64,000 nucleotides of DNA from Alkalihalobacillus sp. TS-13 (GCF_019720915.1 NZ_JAHKSI010000001.1:3100001-3164000), one strand, 5' to 3'. Positions 35,016-44,530 are shown, counted from the stretch's first letter. The notes: generated by a model from the sequence alone, not told the origin. A program made the numbers and translations.

Positions 35016-35920
35016 ACCTCTCCCCCCTTACTCAATGCATCGAACAACAGCTTAGTCGAGCCGATCATCCCGGCTTTGTTTCCGAGAGTCGCTGCCAGAA
35101 CATCCAGCTTCACCTCTTTTTCCGCCAATTTTTGTTGAAACGTTTGCCACCACTTGTCCTTCGACTCGATGACCCCTCCACCGATGATGACCACTTCAGG
35201 ATCGATGCTTACAGAAAGGTTATAGATGACAAGTGCCAGGTCATTCAGGTACCTCTCGACGACTGGCTGGATTGTTTTGTCGCCAGTGTGGAAAGCTTCA
35301 AACACTTCTGCACCGTTTTTATAGGTTCGGTTTCCGGAATGTTCATTTGTGAGACTCAGTAATGCAGTTCCAGAAAGATATTGTTCGATACAACCGCTAT
35401 TTCCACAGTTACATGGCCGTCCCCCAGGATAGAGGATGACGTGCCCCCATTCACCGCCGTTCCAATGATTCCCTCTGAAGATGTTCCGATTGATCATGTT
35501 TGCCCCGCCCACACCAGTCCCAAGGGTCAGGAACGTGACTGAATCATATGTCTCTTCTTTATTCCACCATTCGCCTGCCAGCGCTGCATTCGCATCATTG
35601 TCAATGACCGCAGGAAGTGCGTATGTATTTTCAATAAAATCGTGCAGGTTGATGCCCTGCCAGCCCGGAAGATTAGCTGTACTATAAACGACCTCACCTG
35701 TTTTCACATTGACTCTACCGGCAGTGCCGATCCCGACTCCAACGATATCCTTTTCTTTTTCAAGCAACCTGTCGATCGTGGTTATCAATGATGCAAGGAT
35801 TCCTTCTCGTCCCTCGGCCACATTTGTCAGAGTCGTGATCTGATGATGAATTTTTCTGTTTTCGTCGACGATAGCCCCTTTAATTGCCGTTCCGCCTATA
35901 TCGATTCCGATCGCTTTCAT
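35012..35920 (-). CDS. ROK family sugar kinase
   Basis: 302 aa kinase/ROK protein with the ATP-binding DIGGTAIKGAIVDENR, the catalytic VIDNDANAALAGEWW, the LGTGVGGA loop and the zinc site H plus CNCGNSGCIEQY. Next to nanE, an N-acetylmannosamine kinase (NanK-like) role that would make ManNAc-6-phosphate for the epimerase is the best inference, but glucokinase or GlcNAc kinase specificity cannot be excluded. No DNA-binding domain, so it is an enzyme and not a repressor. Confidence 0.88.
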   Translation of the reverse strand: MKAIGIDIGGTAIKGAIVDENRKIHHQITTLTNVAEGREGILASLITTIDRLLEKEKDIVGVGIGTAGRVNVKTGEVVYSTANLPGWQGINLHDFIENTYALPAVIDNDANAALAGEWWNKEETYDSVTFLTLGTGVGGANMINRNIFRGNHWNGGEWGHVILYPGGRPCNCGNSGCIEQYLSGTALLSLTNEHSGNRTYKNGAEVFEAFHTGDKTIQPVVERYLNDLALVIYNLSVSIDPEVVIIGGGVIESKDKWWQTFQQKLAEKEVKLDVLAATLGNKAGMIGSTKLLFDALSKGGEV

Positions 35921-35932
35921 CTTTTCACCATC

Positions 35933-36787
35933 TTAATAGATCTTGTTCACAACGGATTGCGCTGTCTTTTCTTTCATTTCCAATGATTCTTGTTTGTGTT
36001 TAAGGGCAAGCCCTGTACATAATAGATCGATCACGAACAGCTGAGAAATCTTAGCTGCGAGGGAACTTCCTTCAAGAGGCGACTCTTTTCCTCCGTTGAT
36101 CAGCACAGCATCCGCGATTTTTGTGATGGGCGATCTCGCATGATACGTGACGGCAATCGTTGTCGCGCCATTTTCTTTTGCGATTTTTAACGAATCGATC
36201 GTGTCCTTCGTGCTACCTGACACGGTTATGCCGACGACAAGATCATTCTCTGATAGGGTTGCAGCTGTCATCGCCTGTAGATGCGGATCAATCACCGCAT
36301 CCACTCTCCGGCCGATCCTGAGAAAACGGTTTTTGGCATCGAGAGCGGTCAATCCGGACGTACCGACTCCGAAAAAGTGGACGGACGACGCTTGATCGAT
36401 CATGTCGATCGCTTTATTGATCGCCTCTTCACTGTTCATTGAGACAGTTTCATGTATCGCATCGATCGTATAGGAAGAAATCGTGGTAAACAGATCATTT
36501 TGTACAGCGTTACCCGATTCTTCTCCAGTCTTGTTCGCCAAATCCTTTGCAATCGCCAGTTTGAATTCTTGATAACCTTTCAGACCGATTTTCCGGCAAA
36601 AACGCAGAACGGTCGTTTCACCGACCTCTGCAGCATCCGCAAGATCCGTGACGGAGTAGTAAATCACCTGATCAAGCTGTTGCATCACGATGTCTGCAAC
36701 CTTTTGCTCCGACTTGGTCAAAGCAGGAAAGTAACTGTTAATCAACCCTTTTATATTTCCGGTCTGATTCGCTTGTTTCACTGTCAT
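35933..36787 (-). CDS. MurR/RpiR family regulator with SIS domain
   Basis: 284 aa: N-terminal RpiR helix-turn-helix (LTKSEQKVADIVM, VTDLADAAEVGETTVLRFCR KIG) and a C-terminal SIS phosphosugar-binding domain (VHFFGVGTSGLTALDAKNRF, ITVSGSTKDTIDSLKIAKEN). It probably senses an amino-sugar phosphate made in the pathway and controls the operon. The ATG at 36787 is preferred over that at 36793 because of its distance from AAGAAGG. The start lies inside the 3' end of nanE (50-bp overlap), so it is coupled to it. Confidence 0.9.
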   Translation of the reverse strand: MTVKQANQTGNIKGLINSYFPALTKSEQKVADIVMQQLDQVIYYSVTDLADAAEVGETTVLRFCRKIGLKGYQEFKLAIAKDLANKTGEESGNAVQNDLFTTISSYTIDAIHETVSMNSEEAINKAIDMIDQASSVHFFGVGTSGLTALDAKNRFLRIGRRVDAVIDPHLQAMTAATLSENDLVVGITVSGSTKDTIDSLKIAKENGATTIAVTYHARSPITKIADAVLINGGKESPLEGSSLAAKISQLFVIDLLCTGLALKHKQESLEMKEKTAQSVVNKIY

Positions 36788-37481
36788 CCGCATAGCCTTC
36801 TTTCTTTAACAGATTCGTGTATCTTCTGGTGATTTCCTGAGGTCTAGTGATCGCTGAACCTACAACAACACTGTGTGCACCAAGTTGCAGCGCTTTTCGT
36901 GTCTCTTCTGGTGAATGGTATCTTCCTTCAGCAAACAATGGTACGGTCAGACGTTTTGCCAACTGTTCCACTAATCGAAAATCCGGTGTCTCTATTGATG
37001 GAGAATACGACGTATAACCGGATAGGGTCGTTGATATGCAATCCGCTCCGATAGCTGCAGCTTTTATGCCCTCTTCATAAGTGGAAACATCCGCCATCAC
37101 CAATTTTTTATGACGATGGATATGGTTGATCAATTCGGCGAGGGTTTGTTCATTGGGGCGCGCCCTTAAGGTTGCATCGACTGCGATGATGTCAGCGTCC
37201 GCTTTTATCAATTCGTCAACTTCTTTGGCAGTTGGAGTGATGTATATTTCACTGTCGGGATAGGTTTTTTTCACAAGACCGATGATGGGGAGGTTCGTCA
37301 TTTTCTTGATTGCCAGAATATCTTCAGACCCATTCGCTCTGATGCCGACAGCGCCACCCATTTCAGCAGCCTTCGCCATTTTCGCCATCACTTCCGACCC
37401 ATGAAGCGGCTCATCTTCCAGTGCTTGACAGGAGACGATTAATCCTCCTTTTACTTGTTGAAATATCGTTAATGGTTCCAT
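36738..37481 (-). CDS. nanE: N-acylglucosamine-6-phosphate 2-epimerase
   Basis: About 247 aa TIM-barrel enzyme converting N-acetylmannosamine-6-phosphate to N-acetylglucosamine-6-phosphate. Motifs: GGLIVSCQALEDEPLHG, AVGIRANGSEDI, GLVKKTYPDSEIYITPT, DIIAVDATLRARPN, ADVSTYEEG and LFAEGRYHSPEETRKALQLG. No sialate lyase (nanA) is in the window, so the ManNAc source may be something other than sialic acid. The ATG at 37481 starts the conserved EPLTIFQQVKGGLIVSC. The C-terminus (ESDRKYKRVD) extends into the next gene. Confidence 0.93.
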   Translation of the reverse strand: MEPLTIFQQVKGGLIVSCQALEDEPLHGSEVMAKMAKAAEMGGAVGIRANGSEDILAIKKMTNLPIIGLVKKTYPDSEIYITPTAKEVDELIKADADIIAVDATLRARPNEQTLAELINHIHRHKKLVMADVSTYEEGIKAAAIGADCISTTLSGYTSYSPSIETPDFRLVEQLAKRLTVPLFAEGRYHSPEETRKALQLGAHSVVVGSAITRPQEITRRYTNLLKKEGYADDSETSESDRKYKRVD

Positions 37482-37540
37482 CTCTCTACATACCACCACT
37501 CTTTGAACTCATTTTGTTGGACTTGTTATAGGAAAAGAAG

Positions 37541-37561
37541 AAGGGGGAGTCGATCCCCCCT
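37541..37561 (-). other. Hairpin between binding-protein gene and nanE
   Basis: On the minus strand a G-run (37560-37555) pairs with a C-run (37547-37543), followed by a CT-rich tail. It stands directly after the binding-protein gene, where partial termination or mRNA protection would raise binding-protein levels above the downstream enzymes. Confidence 0.55.
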
Positions 37562-37571
37562 GATTTCTTTC

Positions 37572-38849
37572 TTATTGCGATAGGATCTCGTTCCATTCAG
37601 TCTCAGCTTGTTCTACCGCTTCTTCAGGAGTCATTTTACCTAGCATGGCAGCATGTAAAGCTTCATTGATCGATGTTTTCAACTCTTCGTAATTTTCCAT
37701 TGGAGGGACGAGAACTTCGCTTTCCTTCAACTGCTCTGCAGACACGATTCTAGCTTCGTCAATCGGGGTCGGGTCTTCAGGTAGTTCATTGAAATAAGGA
37801 TCATCTAACGCACTTTCGATTGAAGGAAGGATAGGGACGATCTTATCAAACTCAACCTGGTTTTCAGCATTCGTGATGAAAAGAGAGAACTTGACCGCTT
37901 CATCCTGGTGTTCACTTTGCTTCGGAACAACGAGGTTCATTGCTGCTGTATTCTTTTTGCCTGATGCACCGGTAATCTGTGGTCCTGATTTGGTAGCCTT
38001 CAGGATATCAGGAGCGTTTTCTTCAACTTTGTTAAGGAATTGGGGGCCAGAGGCTAAGATTGCGAGCTGACCAGCCTGGTACATATCAATCGCTTTTCCG
38101 TGGCCTTCAGTCAGGACTTCACGCGGAATCAAGTCATCCTGATAAAGATCCACGAAAAATTCGAAGGCTTTGATCCCTTCAGGCGTATTGAACGCTGCTT
38201 TTGTCATATCTTCATTTGTCAGGTCAACATCCATCATCACGAGTGTTTCGAGTAAATGGCTTGCATCGAGCGGCGGGAAGAACGCGTATTTCCCTGTCTC
38301 ATCTTTGATCGTTTTCGCGACATCTTTCAATTCATCAAACGTTTTTGGTGGAGAGTCAGGATCAAGCCCAGCTTCTTTAAAAATATCTGTGTTATACATT
38401 GTCACTTGGGAAGAGAGATACCAGGGAATCCCGAATGTTTTATCATTGAACGTGTTCGATTTCCAAACACCTTCGAAATATTCATTCTGTTTTTCTTCAT
38501 CCACCACTTCGTCCATGTTCACAAGGGCATCCAATTCTGCTAGTTTGGAAGCGAATTGCGGGTTGAGGTTGGCGACATCAGGTGCGGTTTTAGATGCCAC
38601 AGCCGCTAAAATTTTCTTCTCCATATCCGCCCAAGGAACATCGACCCATTTCACTTTGATATCCGGGTTTTCTTCTTCAAAATCAGCGATGACACCATTG
38701 ATGTAATCATCGAATGTAGGTGAAAGCTGCATTGTCCAGAATTCGATTTCGACTTGTTCACCCTCTTCGGACGTCTCAGCACTTTTGCAACCCGAAATGA
38801 TGAGTGCTGTAACCAACAATATGGATAGTAATGTTGAAAGCCTTTTCAT
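37572..38849 (-). CDS. Extracellular sugar-binding lipoprotein, amino-sugar operon
   Basis: 425 aa family 1 binding protein with a lipoprotein signal (LLVTALIISGC, Cys at about residue 21) and typical IEFWTMQLSPTFDDYINGVI start of the mature domain. It delivers the substrate to the permeases at 33.2-35.0 kb. The ATG at 38849 has GAGGGGGAT upstream and overlaps the esterase stop codon by 4 bp. Confidence 0.9.
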   Translation of the reverse strand: MKRLSTLLSILLVTALIISGCKSAETSEEGEQVEIEFWTMQLSPTFDDYINGVIADFEEENPDIKVKWVDVPWADMEKKILAAVASKTAPDVANLNPQFASKLAELDALVNMDEVVDEEKQNEYFEGVWKSNTFNDKTFGIPWYLSSQVTMYNTDIFKEAGLDPDSPPKTFDELKDVAKTIKDETGKYAFFPPLDASHLLETLVMMDVDLTNEDMTKAAFNTPEGIKAFEFFVDLYQDDLIPREVLTEGHGKAIDMYQAGQLAILASGPQFLNKVEENAPDILKATKSGPQITGASGKKNTAAMNLVVPKQSEHQDEAVKFSLFITNAENQVEFDKIVPILPSIESALDDPYFNELPEDPTPIDEARIVSAEQLKESEVLVPPMENYEELKTSINEALHAAMLGKMTPEEAVEQAETEWNEILSQ

Positions 38850-39607
38850 AAAATCCCCCTCTTTTCCGATTTGTTTTCTTGTTGGGCGAAATACGTCAAC
38901 GCCCTTTTCAGATCGTCTTTCCAAAAACTCCAGAGATGGCTTTCATCTTCTTCGTAGTATGTAAGATTCGTTTCTGCCTGTTGGAAGGCGTTTGCCAGTT
39001 TCCGGTTATTCGTTGTGATGTCGAGCGTCTTCCCACTGATTTGGGATTGAAAACCATCTTCATGCACGCCATACACTTGATATACGTTCCAGTTTGTTCG
39101 GGCTTTCTCTTTTATTTTTTGTATGAGTGGTTCTTCGATTGCTGTAGATTGAAGTAAAAGATGCGTCCACTGGGAGGGTTGCTGAAGTCCGAGTGCTAGA
39201 CCGACGGTAGCTCCGAGTGAATCCCCAAGCAGACCCATTTTTGTGATGTGTTTTCTTTGGTGAGTGAAATTGTTCTCTACGAATGGTAATAATTCTTGAT
39301 GAAAAAATAGGAGATAATCTATGTGGTGTTTACCTTCTGGGTGATAAAACTGATAACGCTCATGTGAGGTTCCTGGTGGAATAAGGATCATGGCAATGTT
39401 TTCGAATTGACTAATATTCTGATTGAGCAGTTCTGTGAATTGTTCCTTCAAGTTTCCTAACTGCAAGTAATCTTCCCCGTCTTGCACAAAAAGCAGGCTG
39501 CAATCATCCCCTTTCGATTTGAAGTACTCGGAGTGAAGGAAAATCACTTTTTGCTCCCTGTTCAATATCGTGCTGTGAAATGCACACTCTTCTAAAGCAA
39601 CATCCAT
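38846..39607 (-). CDS. Esterase family alpha/beta hydrolase
   Basis: 253 aa, no signal peptide. It resembles the esterase D/enterobactin-esterase-like family: LLFVQDGEDYLQLGNL, a nucleophile elbow MGLLGDSLGATVGLALG (GDSLG serine), and a late DESHLWSFWKDDL with the probable His. As first gene of the amino-sugar operon it may remove acyl groups from imported sugars; this is inference. The ATG at 39607 follows GGGAGGGG. Confidence 0.8.
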   Translation of the reverse strand: MDVALEECAFHSTILNREQKVIFLHSEYFKSKGDDCSLLFVQDGEDYLQLGNLKEQFTELLNQNISQFENIAMILIPPGTSHERYQFYHPEGKHHIDYLLFFHQELLPFVENNFTHQRKHITKMGLLGDSLGATVGLALGLQQPSQWTHLLLQSTAIEEPLIQKIKEKARTNWNVYQVYGVHEDGFQSQISGKTLDITTNNRKLANAFQQAETNLTYYEEDESHLWSFWKDDLKRALTYFAQQENKSEKRGIL

Positions 39608-39635
39608 TCAACCCCTCCCAAAAATTGTTACCAAC

Positions 39636-39680
39636 ATAATAACACAAATTTTCAGAAATATGGATAATTTCTCTGAAAAT
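39636..39680 (-). promoter_or_regulatory. Promoter and operator-like inverted repeat of the amino-sugar operon
   Basis: A TATTAT -10 element (39641-39636) is overlapped upstream by an inverted repeat with 9-bp arms, ATTTTCAGA (39648-39656) and TCTGAAAAT (39672-39680). The position over the -35 region suits repression, perhaps by the RpiR protein encoded in the operon. Confidence 0.55.
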
Positions 39681-39753
39681 GATAAAAAAGGCGGATATAA
39701 TCTCCAAAATGGTATTGCGTGGATGACTGTTATCTTTTAATGTATTTTTTTAA

Positions 39754-39912
39754 TGTACCAGGCACCGATCCTAAAGCCAGTCGTACCAAGGGATCTCGAT
39801 CGGTGCCAGGTACACTTTTGAAAGACTTGTTGCGCAATGGGTTGAAAATGGTGCCAGGTACACTTTGAAAACCCTTGTGCCACTTGGGTTCCTTTTCGGT
39901 GCCTGGCACCGA
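39754..39912. repeat. GGTGCC/GGCACC hairpin repeat, copy 5
   Basis: Starts TGTACCAGGCACCGATC and ends GGTGCCTGGCACCGAG. Together with the next 160 bp it is duplicated at 63642-64000. Confidence 0.85.
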
Positions 39913-39940
39913 GAATATTGCGACATTTTTCGTGTTTGTT

Positions 39941-40014
39941 CAATCAAGCGTTTGTTTAAGTGTGGGAAACGATTGGGGTTATGCGGTTTCTGATTTCAAT
40001 CAAACGTTTGTTTA
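39941..40014. promoter_or_regulatory. Pair of CAA(A/G)CGTTTG sites
   Basis: CAATCAAGCGTTTGTTTAA (from 39941) and CAATCAAACGTTTGTTTAA (from 39997) are 56 bp apart in direct orientation; the core CAAACGTTTG is a palindrome with a central CG, as in LacI-type or TetR-type operators. No gene start lies close by; the nearest in the minus direction is the esterase gene about 340 bp away. Confidence 0.5.
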
Positions 40015-40024
40015 ACGTCCATAT

Positions 40025-40074
40025 AAAAAGGACTAACTCCCCATTCCTTGATCGTGTGGGAGTTAGTCCTTTTT
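40025..40074. terminator. Strong bidirectional terminator after the iol-cluster LacI gene
   Basis: Perfect 17-bp stem: AAAAAGGACTAACTCCC (40025-40041) with GGGAGTTAGTCCTTTTT (40058-40074), loop of 16 nt, A- and T-runs on both ends. Confidence 0.85.
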
Positions 40075-40090
40075 TACTCACTGGATTCGT

Positions 40091-41113
40091 TCAGTTCGCT
40101 TTTGGTTTTGGAAGGTTGTGTGGGCGTCCGGTTGTTCCTCTTATGATTAGGGATGGGGTGAACAGATTTCGTTCTTTCACCTTTTTCTTTCCGCCGATTT
40201 CTTCGATCAGCACGTCTACGATTTTATTCCCCATTGCGGTTATTGGCTGCGCGACGGTGGTCAGCATTGGAACGGTGATCGTCGCCAGAATCGTATCGTC
40301 AAAGCCGACTACGGATAGATCTTCGGGTACGTTCAACCCTTTTTCACGGGCGCCCTGGATGACACCAATCGCGAGAAGATCATTTGCCGCGAATACTGCT
40401 GTCGGAGGGTTCGGCCGCCCGAGTAACTTCTTCGTCATCTCTCGGCTGTCATCCATTGTTGAAGGAATCTTAACGATGTTTTCTTCATCGATCGGTACGC
40501 CATAATCTTCGTGTGCCTCGCGATACCCGAAGATCCGAATATTACTGCTTCGTACATCCTCCCCAATATACGCGATGTTCTCGTGACCTTGCGCCAGGAG
40601 GTGTGCGGTCGCTTGGTATCCTCCTCGATGGTCGTCGACGGATATGACGTTCACGTTGATCGAAGGATTATCTAAAGCCAGCATTACAACAGGGATATTT
40701 TGATCCATCAGACTCTTCAACAGGTCTAAATTTTTAAAACCTGAAGAAATGATGAAACCGTCCACTTGTTTTCGCTTCAACAGATCGATGTATTTCTTCT
40801 CTTTTTCCTCGTTATAGTCGGTACTGCAGATGATCACGCTTAATCCGCGTTCGTGCGCACGATCTTCAATATTCCGAGCAATCTCAGAGAAAAACGGGTT
40901 CGATATATCAGGAACCAGCAAACCTAGTGTATCGGTCTTCTTTCTCGTCAATGCAGATGCCACGACACTAGGCCGATAATCGAGCTGTTTCATCGCCTCA
41001 AGAACCTTCACCCTGGTAGGCTCGCTGATTCTTCCGGTATTATTGATCACTTTCGATACCGTCGCAATCGAGACACTCGCCTTTTTTGCGACATCATAAA
41101 TAGTAGGGGCCAT
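40091..41113 (-). CDS. LacI family regulator next to the inositol cluster
   Basis: 340 aa LacI-type repressor: helix-turn-helix PTIYDVAKKASVSIATVSKV IN, hinge and effector domain (GLLVPDISNPFFSEIARNIE, AVFAANDLLAIGVIQGA). The ATG at 41113 begins the canonical N-terminus. It has its own promoter candidate (TATAAT at 41162-41157 on the minus strand, TTATCA 16 nt upstream) and is separated from iolE by a terminator, so it is monocistronic. It probably controls the inositol genes in place of the DeoR-type IolR; this is inferred from position. Strong terminator downstream. Confidence 0.85.
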   Translation of the reverse strand: MAPTIYDVAKKASVSIATVSKVINNTGRISEPTRVKVLEAMKQLDYRPSVVASALTRKKTDTLGLLVPDISNPFFSEIARNIEDRAHERGLSVIICSTDYNEEKEKKYIDLLKRKQVDGFIISSGFKNLDLLKSLMDQNIPVVMLALDNPSINVNVISVDDHRGGYQATAHLLAQGHENIAYIGEDVRSSNIRIFGYREAHEDYGVPIDEENIVKIPSTMDDSREMTKKLLGRPNPPTAVFAANDLLAIGVIQGAREKGLNVPEDLSVVGFDDTILATITVPMLTTVAQPITAMGNKIVDVLIEEIGGKKKVKERNLFTPSLIIRGTTGRPHNLPKPKAN

Positions 41114-41199
41114 ATAACGTCTCGCCTTTCTGAATCCTTTTCTTACTCTATTACCCATTATAACCTATAATAATAAATTGATAATTTCATTGAAACGAA

Positions 41200-41226
41200 A
41201 TAAAGAAGACTTGGCAAAGCCAAGCC
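41200..41226 (-). terminator. Terminator of the iolD-iolE transcript
   Basis: On the minus strand CTTGGC-TTT-GCCAAG is followed by the T-rich TCTTCTTTATTTC. A second hairpin (AAGAAAGTAT/ATACTTTCTT) lies upstream at about 41263-41284. Confidence 0.6.
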
Positions 41227-41330
41227 TTAGCGTAGGCTGAGCCTTAGTCGCCCTTATCTTGAAGAAAGTATTTATACTTTCTTTAAATGAGATGAAAAGC
41301 GCCTATTTCATTCTGCTTCCACTCCCATCC

Positions 41331-42233
41331 TCATATTCCAGAAGCTTTTTTGATATATTCTCGAGCCATGATCGCATATTCCAGCGGATTCGCTTTAGCA
41401 GGATCCTGTTCCGCTTCGACCAGCATCCATCCTACGTAATCGGTTTCGCTAAGCAGCTTGAATATCGGCGTGAAATTGAAATCTCCATCACCGGGTACCG
41501 TGAAGACGCCTTCCTTGACCGACTGTAAAAAGCTCAGCTTTTCCTGCTTCACTTTTTCCGCTACATCCATCCTGACATCCTTCAAATGGACATGTTTAAT
41601 ACGTGGCCGATAGCGCTCCAACACCTCAAGCGGATCGTCACCTGAGAAAAACAGATGCCCGGTGTCAAAGAGTAAATGGACGAGCTCTGGGTCTGTCATC
41701 TCCATGAGCCGGTCAACTTCTTCAGTCGTTTGGACGCCCGTCCCCATATGATGGTGGAAAACGATGTTCATGCCTTTTTCCTGTGCGAGTGAACCGAGTT
41801 TGTTCAAACCTACCGTAAGCCTCTTCCATTCTTCGTCTGTGAAAACGGGCTTTGCCTCGAACAACGGGATATCCATTTTTCCCTGAATGCTATGCCCTTG
41901 TTCAGAAACGACGATCACTTTTGCGCCAATCTCATCTAAAAAATCCCTATGCTGGATGAAAGTTTCTTCGGTCTCTTGAAAAGGCTTTGTCGTCAGGAAA
42001 GCGCTGAACCATGCACTTGCTATTTCCAGCTTCCTCAGTCCAAGTGCTTTTTTCAACACCTTGGGATCACGGGGGTACTTGTTCCCTACTTCAGTTCCGG
42101 TAAAACCGGCCAGCGCCATCTCACTGATGCATTGTTCGAACGTGATCTCCTGACCCAGCTCAGGCATGTCGTCATTCGTCCAGCCGATCGGCGCAATACC
42201 GATTTTCACTTTAGATTCATGATGTTGTGACAT
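41331..42233 (-). CDS. iolE: Myo-inosose-2 dehydratase
   Basis: 300 aa TIM-barrel enzyme removing water from 2-keto-myo-inositol, the second step of inositol breakdown. The sequence KIGIAPIGWTNDDMPELGQE at the N-terminus and TFEQCISEMALAGFTGTEVG are diagnostic; metal-site segments include VFHHHMGTGVQTTEEVDRLM and LLFDTGHLFFSG. The ATG at 42233 is chosen because the family starts a few residues before KVKIGIAPIG. It follows iolD after 19 bp. Confidence 0.93.
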   Translation of the reverse strand: MSQHHESKVKIGIAPIGWTNDDMPELGQEITFEQCISEMALAGFTGTEVGNKYPRDPKVLKKALGLRKLEIASAWFSAFLTTKPFQETEETFIQHRDFLDEIGAKVIVVSEQGHSIQGKMDIPLFEAKPVFTDEEWKRLTVGLNKLGSLAQEKGMNIVFHHHMGTGVQTTEEVDRLMEMTDPELVHLLFDTGHLFFSGDDPLEVLERYRPRIKHVHLKDVRMDVAEKVKQEKLSFLQSVKEGVFTVPGDGDFNFTPIFKLLSETDYVGWMLVEAEQDPAKANPLEYAIMAREYIKKASGI

Positions 42234-42252
42234 TGAGTCCGCACGCCTCCAT

Positions 42253-44178
42253 TCAATATTTTCTTGCAAGCTTCAAGTTTCCTTCTTTATCTTGGTAGGC
42301 AGTCTTTGTTGATTCTTTTGTGGAGGTTTCCGCGACACCAACATGCCACCATGCACCATAGCCATCCGTCATCGTTTTCGGTAAAACTTTTATATCAAGC
42401 AAAGTCGATACCGCCTGTTTCTTCGAATCTTCCAACGCAAACTTCAAATCTTCCATCGTGTGGATGCTGTAGGTCTTCACCCCGTATCCTTCCGCACTTT
42501 TCGCAAAATCGATTTCCTGGATAGGACCGCATAGCGCTTTCTTTTCCTCGTCACGTTTACGAAATTCTGTTCCAAAGCTGCCCATTCCATTGCCCATCTG
42601 CAGGTTGTTGATACAGCCGAAGCCTGCATTATCGAAGAGAACGACATTGATTTTCTTGTTTTCTTGCAAACTCGTAATCAATTCCGAATGCAGCATCAAA
42701 TAGCTTCCATCGCCGACCATGGCATAGACCTCTTGATCTGGAGCAGCCATTTTCACGCCGAGAGCACCCGAAATTTCATAGCCCATGCACGAGTAGCCGT
42801 ATTCGAGATGGTAGGTATTCGGCTTGCGGTTGACCCACATCCGTTGCAAATCACCTGGCAAACTGCCGGATGAACCAACAATGATCGAATCTTCGCTGAG
42901 CGATTGGTTGATTTCACCGAGCACCGCTGTTTGTGTAAGCGAGGATTTGAGCGCTTCTTTATATTCTTCCAACTCTTCATCAAGGTGTCCTTTGATTTCC
43001 GGTTTGTAGTCTGTTGTCTCACAGTCTGTTTCGTACAACCGTTGCAGTTCGTCATTCCATTCGTTTCGAGCCTGTTCGATTTCATCAGAATACCCTGACG
43101 AATAATCGGTTTTTCCTAATTCATCATCCAAACGCTCGAGACTGGCTTTTGCGTCCGCAACGACTTTGACCGCATCGAATTTATCCGTCTGAAATTGCGA
43201 TACGTTGATGATAAGAAATTCAACATCCTCATTTTGAAAAAGTTGTTTGGAGGCTGTTGTGAAATCGGTGAATCGCGTGCCGATCCCGATGATCAAATCA
43301 GCGGATTTCGCCAGTCTGTTTGCTGCGAGGTTCCCAGTCACACCGATTCCGCCGAGATTGTACGGACAGGAAGATTCCACCGCACTTTTTCCAGCCTGGG
43401 TTTCTGTAAAAGGAATCCGGAATTTTTCCGCGAATTGTTTCAACGTTTCTCCTGCTTCTGAATAGCGGACGCCTCCTCCCCCGATAATCAAAAGATTCTT
43501 CTTCCTTTTGATTAATTCAACCGCTCGTGCCAGCTCATTTTCAGTTGGCTGGCGGCGTTCAATGTGATGGATCCGCTTTTTAAAGAAGGATTCAGGAAAA
43601 TCATAGCCTTCCCCCTGTACATCCTGTGGAAGAGCTACGGTCACCGCTCCCGTATCTGCTTGATCGGTCAAAACGCGCATTGCATTGATCATCGCAGTCA
43701 TCAATTGTTCCGGGCGGCTCACACGGTCCCAATATTTACTGACCGGTCGAAAAGCATCATTGGTCGTCAAACTCGGGTCATGCGTCTGTTCGATTTGCTG
43801 AAGCACTGGATCCGGCTGCCGTGACGCGAAGGTGTCTCCTGGTAAAAGTAAAACCGGAATGTTGTTCGCTGTAGCCGTTGCCGCAGCTGTGACCATATTC
43901 GCAGAGCCAGGTCCTACTGAAGAGGTGCAGACCATCAGCTGTTTCCGGTGGTTTTGTTTCGCAAAGGCGATCGCCGCATGCGCCATCCCCTGTTCGTTCC
44001 TACCCTGGTAGACTTCAAGCTCACCGCTGTTTTCTTCTAAAGCCTGGCCCATGCCGAGCACATTTCCGTGGCCGAAGATCGTGAAGACTCCTTTGAATAG
44101 CTTCTGCTCTTTGCCTTCGAACTCGATATATTGCTGATTCAGGAATTTTACTAACGCTTGTGCAGTTGTCAATCTCAT
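42253..44178 (-). CDS. iolD: 3D-(3,5/4)-trihydroxycyclohexane-1,2-dione hydrolase
   Basis: 641 aa thiamine-diphosphate enzyme that opens the inositol-derived ring to 5-deoxyglucuronate. N-terminus [34 protein letters not shown]; the ThDP-binding [20 protein letters not shown] and later [20 protein letters not shown]; ends with [10 protein letters not shown]. Ribosome binding site GAGGTGA at 44178. It heads a separate two-gene unit with iolE, set apart from iolA by a terminator and a repeat-like spacer. Confidence 0.95.
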   Translation of the reverse strand: MRLTTAQALVKFLNQQYIEFEGKEQKLFKGVFTIFGHGNVLGMGQALEENSGELEVYQGRNEQGMAHAAIAFAKQNHRKQLMVCTSSVGPGSANMVTAAATATANNIPVLLLPGDTFASRQPDPVLQQIEQTHDPSLTTNDAFRPVSKYWDRVSRPEQLMTAMINAMRVLTDQADTGAVTVALPQDVQGEGYDFPESFFKKRIHHIERRQPTENELARAVELIKRKKNLLIIGGGGVRYSEAGETLKQFAEKFRIPFTETQAGKSAVESSCPYNLGGIGVTGNLAANRLAKSADLIIGIGTRFTDFTTASKQLFQNEDVEFLIINVSQFQTDKFDAVKVVADAKASLERLDDELGKTDYSSGYSDEIEQARNEWNDELQRLYETDCETTDYKPEIKGHLDEELEEYKEALKSSLTQTAVLGEINQSLSEDSIIVGSSGSLPGDLQRMWVNRKPNTYHLEYGYSCMGYEISGALGVKMAAPDQEVYAMVGDGSYLMLHSELITSLQENKKINVVLFDNAGFGCINNLQMGNGMGSFGTEFRKRDEEKKALCGPIQEIDFAKSAEGYGVKTYSIHTMEDLKFALEDSKKQAVSTLLDIKVLPKTMTDGYGAWWHVGVAETSTKESTKTAYQDKEGNLKLARKY

Positions 44179-44220
44179 TAAGATTCACCTCAATCTTTCA
44201 ATCTATGATAAAGAAAACTT

Positions 44221-44475
44221 GGAAAGGCCTAGTTCCGCTAAATTTTCAACTTCATGTGATAGGATCACCACTCTAACGGACATACGGGACCTTATTCGTA
44301 ACAAAAACAGTTGTTTTGGAAATTTAGCGGACATGAGAGACGTTATTTTGCCAAAAGCGAATGTTTTTTCAGCTAATTCATGTAAATAAGAGCGCTGGTG
44401 TCCGCTAAGTCTGTGAAATTAGAGATATATTCACAAATAAGGGCTCTGGGTCCGTTAAATTTTTCGATAAGCCGC
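44221..44475. repeat. Repeat-like spacer between iolA and iolD
   Basis: The 391-bp gap (44179-44569) has no gene. It carries several variants of a TTAGCGGACAT / GTCCGCTAA / GTCCGTTAA phrase alternating with AATAAGGGCTCTGG-like and GGGACCTTATT stretches. This resembles intergenic repeats familiar from Bacillaceae genomes, but only one copy is in the window. A promoter for iolD must lie here; none was clear. Confidence 0.45.
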
Positions 44476-44530
44476 TCATCTTAAATTACAGCCTGACTTT
44501 GTCAGTGAGCTTTAACTGAACTTATATTGA

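Noticed and set aside
35012..35920. ROK protein considered as a transcription repressor (NagC/XylR type)
   Set aside because: No N-terminal helix-turn-helix; length and motifs are those of ROK kinases.
44221..44475. Gap between iolA and iolD checked for a lost gene such as iolJ
   Set aside because: All frames are short and the sequence is made of repeated phrases; no aldolase remnant was seen.
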